Shown here piece after piece: positions 47,701 through 52,026 of a DNA stretch of 52,026 bases (position 1 is its first letter; each line of letters starts with the position of its first letter). The notes beneath the pieces are model-generated. The model was not told the origin of the DNA. It saw nothing but the letters and a program-made list of their open reading frames with translations, and made no database searches. Position numbers and translations under genes: made by a program. Location: assembly GCA_003164035.1 (NCBI GenBank), contig PLRS01000146.1, forward strand, positions 1 through 52,026. Reading direction: 5' to 3'. The stretch is from Bryobacterales bacterium (GTDB lineage: Bacteria > Acidobacteriota > Terriglobia > Bryobacterales > Bryobacteraceae).

Positions 47701-48287
47701 TCGACTACAATCTGGATTATTCCAGCGCCGCGTGGGACATCCGCGAGAACTTCACCACCGGCTTGACCTACGACCTTCCCTTTGGCCGCGGCAAGCAGTT
47801 CGGCAACACCATGAATAAGGCCGCGGACCTGATCGTTGGCCATTGGCAGCTCAACACCATTGTTTCGCTGCACTCCGGCCAGCCGTACACAGTCAGCGCG
47901 AGTGGCTGCCAGGGCGTCTGGGCCGGTTGCTTCCCCGAGTTAGTCGCGGGAGCCAACCCCAACGCCGCGCCTTCCGGCGGCCGTACGCCATCGGAGTGGT
48001 TCAACACTTCGAACTTTACCGCGCCGGCTCCGCTCACCGAGGGCAACCTCGCCGACAACACCAACTACGGACCCTCGCTCAAGAATGTCGACTTCACCAT
48101 TTCCAAGGATTTCCCATTCACCGAGCGGGTCAGAATGCAATTCCGGAGTGAGTTCTTCAACCTCTTCAACACGCCTCAGTTCGGAACCCCGGACAGTGCC
48201 TTAAGTGACTCAAACTTTGGCAAGATCACCAGCACCCTGGCCGGTACCGAACGGCACATTCAGTTCGGACTGAAACTGTTGTTCTAA
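44760..48287 (+). CDS. Oar-like TonB-dependent receptor with carboxypeptidase-regulatory domain
   Basis: An 1175-residue outer-membrane protein of the type greatly expanded in Acidobacteriota. A signal peptide (GVLLGLFLTVAVFAQ) precedes a CarboxypepD_reg-like beta-sandwich (about 25-110, LGTVAGTVTDPSGLAVPNAK). A TonB plug follows (about 120-240, NGVRSTGENNFLLNGVDNNV, then YNAEYGRAAGGVIEV), then a long beta-barrel ending HIQFGLKLLF with the expected C-terminal Phe. It probably imports oligosaccharides or other large nutrients using proton-motive force. Codons 3-15 are unusually AT-rich and use rare AGA, GTA and CTA, unlike the rest, which may keep the 5' end of the mRNA open. Own promoter upstream and terminator downstream, so likely monocistronic. 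Confidence 0.93.
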   Translation: MHHVACIRGVLLGLFLTVAVFAQRDLGTVAGTVTDPSGLAVPNAKVTITEVATNLSYVVNTSSAGEYVRPALKPGIYTVAAEAQGFRRVEQANVVVTAGDRIGVNLSLAVGNVTESIEVSTQAALLQTENTTQGAALNAAEVNQLPMGGQRVFAYLARLSPGVLTAEPGARDAQNGGFSANGVRSTGENNFLLNGVDNNVNDIDFINQTSYVIGPSLDAIGEMRVLTNGYNAEYGRAAGGVIEVTIKAGTNGLHGTLFEFLQNTDLNANRWENNLAGVGRPPVKQNQFGGSAGGPIIKNRLFIFGDYQGTKIGTAGGVVQNLGYGQYETIPTPAEVTGNFSGLLGTQIGTDPVTGSSIMQNEIYNPSSTSCNAAGTVCTRQPFANNTIPSSLMDPAGAKIASLYPAPNEPVIAGNYPQNDYYALTAGGLRTDQGDGRVDYRIDDKNSLFGSISWSDSNKTNTPPFAGALDGGNFYGVSEEDLGRNAQIGYTRIWSPTFISETRIAYSRLVTSRVQGNANTDEFKALGIGGYDPTTTNNGGLPQFGMDKYSQIGANDWLPTTEYSNVYDFIQNVAITKGSHAFKFGAEGKPIGFPFFQVPYPHGEMNFARTETAFPSNASDTGKNGTLSADTGDDIASFLLGALDNGQISTTNFVSSKRQSFDFYAQDDWKVTPKLTINYGLRYELWSPIGESFGRQSNFDIDTLTLQIPKGPSQNAPLPPNFNTPYTFGGVTFAADFPNVTVCRGCVSKYLIPWDKHDIGPRLGFAYNIRPKTVIRAAYGIFYGGEEQQGGNPNRGESAPFNESPQLNRPAGVSSFAPDPYFANGAATGGISYGYPTTVFTTYPVSSLQFREVAEDFRNPMVQKWNVAVQQDLGHSMALEVGYQGNHSSHQLFQPDDNPCPNMATLNPNISCNSLRLYPDIGSISGTSSFGFGKYEAMTAKLERHFAKGLQFITAFTWGHALANTGTTLSGSNNFQTKSNVDYNLDYSSAAWDIRENFTTGLTYDLPFGRGKQFGNTMNKAADLIVGHWQLNTIVSLHSGQPYTVSASGCQGVWAGCFPELVAGANPNAAPSGGRTPSEWFNTSNFTAPAPLTEGNLADNTNYGPSLKNVDFTISKDFPFTERVRMQFRSEFFNLFNTPQFGTPDSALSDSNFGKITSTLAGTERHIQFGLKLLF

Positions 48288-48301
48288 CTCCCTCAACCCC
48301 A

Positions 48302-48345
48302 CGTGAGCGGCCCGGAAAAGTATTGCCGTGCCGCTCACGGTTTTC
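48302..48345 (+). terminator. Intrinsic terminator of the receptor gene
   Basis: CGTGAGCGGC (48302-48311) pairs perfectly with GCCGCTCACG (48330-48339), followed directly by GTTTTC. It lies 15 nt after the receptor stop codon. It is the clearest rho-independent terminator in the window. Confidence 0.8.
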
Positions 48346-48408
48346 TCGCTTGGTCCTCCCTGCAGCGTCCCCGCCTTCTTGTCTCCCTGCAGCGCCTCGT
48401 CCTCGCGC

Positions 48409-48455
48409 CTTACCGAGCCGCGACCGCCAGGGTGGGGCAGGCGGTTCCGCCTGCC
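48409..48455. repeat. MITE-arm fragment interrupted by a GGCAGGCGG hairpin
   Basis: CTTACCGAGCCGCGACCGCC matches the inner arm of the elements at 20194 and 28434, then breaks into GTGGGGCAGGCGG-tt-CCGCCTGCC (stem 48436-48444 with 48447-48455), the hairpin type also present at 44295. Upstream, TCTCCCTGCAGCG is directly repeated. Confidence 0.55.
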
Positions 48456-48528
48456 AACCAGTTCCCTCATGGCATAACGTTACCGGGACAGTGTGCTAAC
48501 TTCACCCGACCCCTGCTAACTTAAGACC

Positions 48529-50232
48529 ATGCGCGTTTCCTTGCAGGCGCGGGCCGTGGGCGTCGCACTCATGCTGTTGACGACCCTATTAATAGCCCGG
48601 CTCATCCCCGCCCAGACGCCCGCTCCGGCCGCGATTCGTTTCGGCTGGCGCGCCATCGATTTCCAGCTCGATAGCTGCGAAACGCCCCAAAAGCACGCGC
48701 CCGAAACCATGGCGGGCGGCGTCGCCGTCTTCGACGCCAATAACGACGGCTATCCGGATATATTCTTCACCAATGGCGCCGACATCGCCTCGCTGAAGAA
48801 AACCGGCCCGCGCTACTCCAACCGCCTCTTTCTCAACGATGGCCATGGCCACTTCACCGATGCCACCCAAAAGGCCGGATTGGCCGGCACCGGTTACGAC
48901 ATCGGCGTCGCCATCGGCGACTACGACAACGACGGCTTCCAGGACATCTTCGTCGGCGGCGTTCACCACAACACTCTCTATCGCAACAACGGCGACGGCA
49001 CCTTCACCGATGTCACCGAAAAGGCCGGGCTCGCCGCCAGCTCCGCCGATGCCGAAGGCCCTCTCTGGTCGGTCGGCGGCGCCTGGGTGGATTTGAACAA
49101 CGATGGGTTACTCGACTTAGTCGTGGTCAATTACCTGCGCTGGGACATCTCGACCGAGCCGGCCTGCAACTACAAAGACACTCGCGAATACTGCCATCCG
49201 CGGTTCTACAAGCGCTCGCCCAGCCAGGTCTTTCTGAACCTCGGCAACGGTAAGTTTCGCGACGTCTCTCGCGAGTCCGGAATGGCCGCGCACCCCGGCA
49301 AAGGAATGGGCATCGGCGTGGCGGATTTCGACCTCGACGGCCGCATGGACATCTTCATCGCCTGCGACAAGGTTTACAACCTGTTCTTCCGCAACCTGTC
49401 CTCCGGCGGCAACGTGCGCCTGGAGGAGGGCGCGTTTGAAGCCGGCGTGGCGTTGCGCGAGAACGGCGAGTTCATCTCCGGCATGGGCGTGGACGCCCGC
49501 GATCTGGATAACGACGGCTATCCCGACATCGCCATGGTGGCCCTGGACGACGAAACCTTCCCCATCTTCCGCAACCTCTCCGCCAAGGGCACCCTCGAGT
49601 TCGACGACGTCACCCGCCAAAGCCACATGGAGCGCCTCAGCCTGCCCATGGCCGGATACTCCCCCACCATCGCCGATTTCGATAACGACGGCTGGAAGGA
49701 TCTGTTCGTCACCCGCGGCCACGTGCAATCGCTCCAGGCCGCGCCGCGCGTCACCGTCGAGCAGCCCAACAGCGTTTTCCGCAACCTGGGCGGCATGAGC
49801 TTCGCCGCGCTCACCGCCGAAGCCGGCCTCGCCGCGCGGCCCCCGGCCCGCCACCGCGGCAGTGCCGTCGCCGATTTCGATGGCGATGGCCGCCTCGACG
49901 TGGTCGTGTCCGCCCTCGGCGCCCCGGCCGAACTCTGGATGAACCAAAGCCCCGCCGATTCCCATTGGTTGGAACTCTCTCTCGAAGGTACTCGCAGCAA
50001 CCGCAACGGGATCGGCGCCCGCATCAAAGTCGTAAGCAAGTCCCTGACGCAGTACGACCAGGTCTCCACCGCCGCCGGCTACGCCAGTTCCAGCGCCGGT
50101 CCGGTTCACTTCGGCCTGGGCAAAGATGTCACCGCCGACCGCATCGAGATTCGCTGGCCCAGCGGCATTTCCCAAATTCTGACCGGCGTCGCCGCCAACC
50201 GGATCGTTCACGTGAAAGAACCGTCACAGTAG
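48529..50232 (+). CDS. CRTAC1-like FG-GAP/ASPIC-UnbV protein
   Basis: A 567-residue exported protein. A signal peptide (VGVALMLLTTLLIARLIPAQ) is followed by a calcium-loop beta-propeller: FDANNDGYPDIFF, DYDNDGFQDIFV, DLNNDGLLDLVV, DFDLDGRMDIFI, DLDNDGYPDIAM, DFDNDGWKDLFV and DFDGDGRLDVVV. The ASPIC/UnbV end contains SNRNGIGARIKVVSKSLTQY and PVHFGLGKDVTADRIEIRWP. It is close in layout to the protein encoded at 35828 but lies outside that operon, downstream of the receptor terminator. GCTAACTT ends 6 nt before the ATG with no Shine-Dalgarno, another possible leaderless start. Role unknown. Confidence 0.88.
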   Translation: MRVSLQARAVGVALMLLTTLLIARLIPAQTPAPAAIRFGWRAIDFQLDSCETPQKHAPETMAGGVAVFDANNDGYPDIFFTNGADIASLKKTGPRYSNRLFLNDGHGHFTDATQKAGLAGTGYDIGVAIGDYDNDGFQDIFVGGVHHNTLYRNNGDGTFTDVTEKAGLAASSADAEGPLWSVGGAWVDLNNDGLLDLVVVNYLRWDISTEPACNYKDTREYCHPRFYKRSPSQVFLNLGNGKFRDVSRESGMAAHPGKGMGIGVADFDLDGRMDIFIACDKVYNLFFRNLSSGGNVRLEEGAFEAGVALRENGEFISGMGVDARDLDNDGYPDIAMVALDDETFPIFRNLSAKGTLEFDDVTRQSHMERLSLPMAGYSPTIADFDNDGWKDLFVTRGHVQSLQAAPRVTVEQPNSVFRNLGGMSFAALTAEAGLAARPPARHRGSAVADFDGDGRLDVVVSALGAPAELWMNQSPADSHWLELSLEGTRSNRNGIGARIKVVSKSLTQYDQVSTAAGYASSSAGPVHFGLGKDVTADRIEIRWPSGISQILTGVAANRIVHVKEPSQ

Positions 50233-50274
50233 CACCCGGCGTAAGTTAAATTGATACAGTACAAGGAAGGGGCA

Positions 50275-50769
50275 ATGACGATCTCCGAAGCTCTGCAGGG
50301 CATCTCGGCCGCCGACGGCATTCGCAAGCGGCCCATCACCGCGCCCGACGTGTTGAACGAGGCCTACGCCTACGCGAAGCCCAGCTCGTTTTCCCGCGGC
50401 CTGCGCCTGGATCTGGGCCGCGTCTCCGTGCTCTTGATTTCCGGCACGGCCAGCATCGGACCGGACGGCGAAACCCTCCACGTCGGCGATTTTCGCGCCC
50501 AGTGCCGCCGCACTTTCCATAACATCACCCGCCTTCTCGCCGCCGAAGGCGCCACCTGGAAGGACATCGTCCGCACCACTTGCTATCTGCGCGACATCGA
50601 CCGCGACTACGCTGCCTTCAACGAGGAGCGCACCCGCTTTTACCTGGAGCAGGCGTTGGACCCGCTGCCCGCCTCCACCGGCATCGAGGCCAAGCTCTGC
50701 CGCCCGGAACTGCTGGTCGAAATCGAAGCGATCGCGATGTTCCATAACGCGGCCGCCGCGCAAAGCTGA
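50275..50769 (+). CDS. RidA/YjgF-family protein
   Basis: A 164-residue protein with a RidA-like core: LLISGTASIGPDGETLHVGD, FRAQCRRTFHNITRLLAAEG, ATWKDIVRTTCYLRDIDRDY, and the closing PASTGIEAKLCRPELLVEIE, where the Arg/Cys and Glu positions of the family fall. RidA members hydrolyse reactive enamines or imines or act as related trimeric enzymes. The 35-residue N-terminal extension (RKRPITAPDVLNEAYAYAKP) is longer than in RidA proper. AAGGAAGGGG precedes the ATG at 50275. The 3' tail (AAAAQS-stop) is duplicated about 140 nt downstream. It lies 42 nt after the CRTAC1 gene. Confidence 0.78.
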   Translation: MTISEALQGISAADGIRKRPITAPDVLNEAYAYAKPSSFSRGLRLDLGRVSVLLISGTASIGPDGETLHVGDFRAQCRRTFHNITRLLAAEGATWKDIVRTTCYLRDIDRDYAAFNEERTRFYLEQALDPLPASTGIEAKLCRPELLVEIEAIAMFHNAAAAQS

Positions 50770-50920
50770 TTCTCCCCAATAAGGAAGCGCAATGAAACAA
50801 CCATGCCAAATCCTGGAGCCCAACGTGGCGCACGCACTCGTGCGTGCCGTGTCGAGACTCTCTCGACACCCGGTCGCGTATGGTACGCCGGCCGCCGCGC
50901 AAGGCTGATTTTCCCCCATA
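50751..50920. repeat. Duplicated RidA-gene tail flanking a pair of hairpins
   Basis: The 31-bp segment 50751-50781, including the RidA stop codon, recurs at 50890-50920 with three differences. Between them are GCACGCAC-tc-GTGCGTGC (50830-50847) and GTGTCGAGA-ctc-TCTCGACAC (50849-50869). A 38-codon frame (50792-50908, ATGAAACAACC...) preceded by AAGGAAG ends in the second copy. It looks like repeat insertion with target duplication, or remains of a lost gene start. Confidence 0.65.
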
Positions 50921-50935
50921 GATTCGGAGGTCCCA

Positions 50936-52026
50936 ATGACACCGTTCCGTACATTCGCGATGGCCGCGCTGATGGTCTCGGCGGCGGCCGCCTCGGCCCG
51001 CTACGTGCCCGAGTCGAAGATTTTCCTCCTCGAGACCGCTCATGCCAGCTATGTCTTCGGCGTGAACGAAAATGGCGCCCTGCAGAACATCTACTGGGGC
51101 GGTAAAGTCTCCCGCGCCGCCGACTTCCCTCCCGCCCACACGGTGCCCGAGCACGCCTCCTTCGACTCTCGCGAAGGCATGAGCCCCGAGGAGTATCCAG
51201 GCTGGGGCGGTATGCAATACTCCGAGCCGTGTCTCAAGGTCACCTTCGGCGATGGCGTGCGCGACCTGGCGCTTCGGTATGTCTCTCACGAGATTTCGAC
51301 CGACACCGTCACCGTGCACCTCAAAGACATCGGCTATAACTTCCTGGTGGACCTCGTCTACCAGGTGTTCCCCGCCAACGACATCATCCGACGGCAGGTG
51401 AGAATCACCAATCGAACCACCCAGCCCATGACCATCGAATCCGCTCAGTCCGCCGTGTGGCACCTGCCGCCCGGGGAAGGCTACCGCCTCAGCTATCTGA
51501 CCGGCCGCTGGGCGGGCGAAACGCAGCTCACGCGCGAGCCCATCCACCCCGGCAGAAAGGTCCTGGAGAGCCGGCGCGGCACCACCAGTCATGAAGCCAA
51601 CCCGTGGTTCGCCATCGATGCCGGCGGAACGGCCGACGAAGAACATGGCCGCGTATGGTTCGGCGCGCTGGGCTGGAGCGGCACCTGGAAGATGGTGGTG
51701 GAGCAGACGCCCTACCAGAAGGTGAGCGTCACCGCCGGTTACAACGACTTCGATTTCGGTTACCTGTTGCAGCCCGGCGAATCCCTCGATACGCCGCCGT
51801 TTTATGCAGGCTACACCGACGGCGGATTCGGCGAAAGCTCCCGCATCCTGCATCGCTTCCTGCGCGAACAAATTCTGCCCGACCACGCCAACCCGCATCC
51901 CCGCCCCGTCCTCTACAATTCCTGGGAAGCCACTACCTTCAACGTCAATGAAGCCGGCCAGACGGCCCTCGCCGAAAAGGCGGCCAAGCTCGGCGTCGAG
52001 CTCTTCGTCATGGACGACGGCTGGTT
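50936..52026 (+). CDS. Alpha-galactosidase, GH36-like (partial at window edge)
   Basis: At least 363 residues, running off the window. A signal peptide (FRTFAMAALMVSAAAASARY) indicates export. The N-terminal beta-sandwich domain contains AHASYVFGVNENGALQNIYW and HTVPEHASFDSREGMSPEEY. Near the end, PRPVLYNSWEATTFNVNEAG and AEKAAKLGVELFVMDDGW mark the start of the GH36 catalytic barrel, with the conserved DDGW just before the edge; the catalytic Asp residues lie beyond it. It hydrolyses alpha-galactosides such as raffinose-type sugars or galactomannan side chains. GGAGG lies 5 nt before the ATG. It fits the polymer-uptake theme of the TonB receptor nearby. Confidence 0.92.
   Translation, partial: MTPFRTFAMAALMVSAAAASARYVPESKIFLLETAHASYVFGVNENGALQNIYWGGKVSRAADFPPAHTVPEHASFDSREGMSPEEYPGWGGMQYSEPCLKVTFGDGVRDLALRYVSHEISTDTVTVHLKDIGYNFLVDLVYQVFPANDIIRRQVRITNRTTQPMTIESAQSAVWHLPPGEGYRLSYLTGRWAGETQLTREPIHPGRKVLESRRGTTSHEANPWFAIDAGGTADEEHGRVWFGALGWSGTWKMVVEQTPYQKVSVTAGYNDFDFGYLLQPGESLDTPPFYAGYTDGGFGESSRILHRFLREQILPDHANPHPRPVLYNSWEATTFNVNEAGQTALAEKAAKLGVELFVMDDGW

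Noticed and set aside
50792-50908. 38-codon frame between the RidA and GH36 genes
   Set aside because: It has a ribosome-binding site but mostly reads through hairpins and ends in a duplicated copy of the RidA tail; kept as part of the repeat rather than as a gene.
1-52026. CRISPR array, tRNA, rRNA, intact insertion sequence
   Set aside because: No regularly spaced direct repeats, no cloverleaf-type sequence and no transposase frame were recognised when reading both strands.

Overview
The window looks like a piece of a high-GC genome from the phylum Acidobacteriota, most likely order Bryobacterales (relatives of Candidatus Solibacter usitatus). The evidence is gene content: an acidobacterial-type VWFA protein, an orphan MacB/FtsX permease with no ATPase partner (ADOP type), an Oar-like TonB-dependent receptor of about 1,175 residues with an N-terminal carboxypeptidase-regulatory domain, three FG-GAP/ASPIC-UnbV (CRTAC1-like) proteins, and a DUF1800/DUF1501 pair. 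No rRNA, tRNA, CRISPR array, prophage or intact insertion sequence was recognised.

Layout. 0-10 kb: tail of an unknown gene, VWFA protein, a truncated chemotaxis-receptor fragment, an alginate-export-type porin divergent from aroA, a coupled pair of small unknown membrane proteins, a DUF3108 protein, the ADOP permease and a glyoxalase-like protein. 10.6-17.1 kb: a glycan-assembly block with an AftB-like GT-C enzyme convergent with a three-gene unit (GT2, STELLO-like GT, large polytopic protein with a duplicated C-terminal domain). The two facing genes overlap by 120 bp at their 3' ends. 17.1-21.6 kb: a GNAT enzyme, an M49 peptidase, and a toxin-antitoxin locus whose PIN toxin is fused to a DUF1697 protein. 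21.8-29.7 kb: LprI-like protein, unknown protein, quinone reductase, sensor kinase, lipoprotein, Xaa-Pro peptidase, FabG-like SDR and a DUF190 pair. 29.9-41 kb: DUF1800/DUF1501 secreted pair, an acetyltransferase and a tight four-gene TPR/CRTAC1 operon. 41-44.3 kb: a second PIN toxin locus with an unusual Cas2/SinR-like partner, then a phosphatase-superfamily-like protein and an unknown companion. 44.3-52 kb: a nest of palindromic repeats, the Oar-like receptor with its own promoter and terminator, another CRTAC1 protein, a RidA-family protein and the start of an alpha-galactosidase.

Functional picture (inference): most of the block from 29.9 to 50 kb encodes exported or outer-membrane proteins (Tat or Sec signals, calcium-binding beta-propellers, TPR scaffolds, a TonB receptor). 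This fits uptake or degradation of complex organic matter in soil.

The most unusual content is non-coding: (i) two near-identical MITE-like elements of about 160 bp in opposite orientation, plus two fragments; (ii) a family of paired hairpins in which stem sequence varies but pairing is kept and the loop stays near YCCT/AGGR, one copy carrying the ribosome-binding site of the next gene and one lying inside a coding region; (iii) a recurring TAnnnT hexamer 6-12 nt before start codons that mostly lack a Shine-Dalgarno, suggesting leaderless or near-leaderless transcripts.
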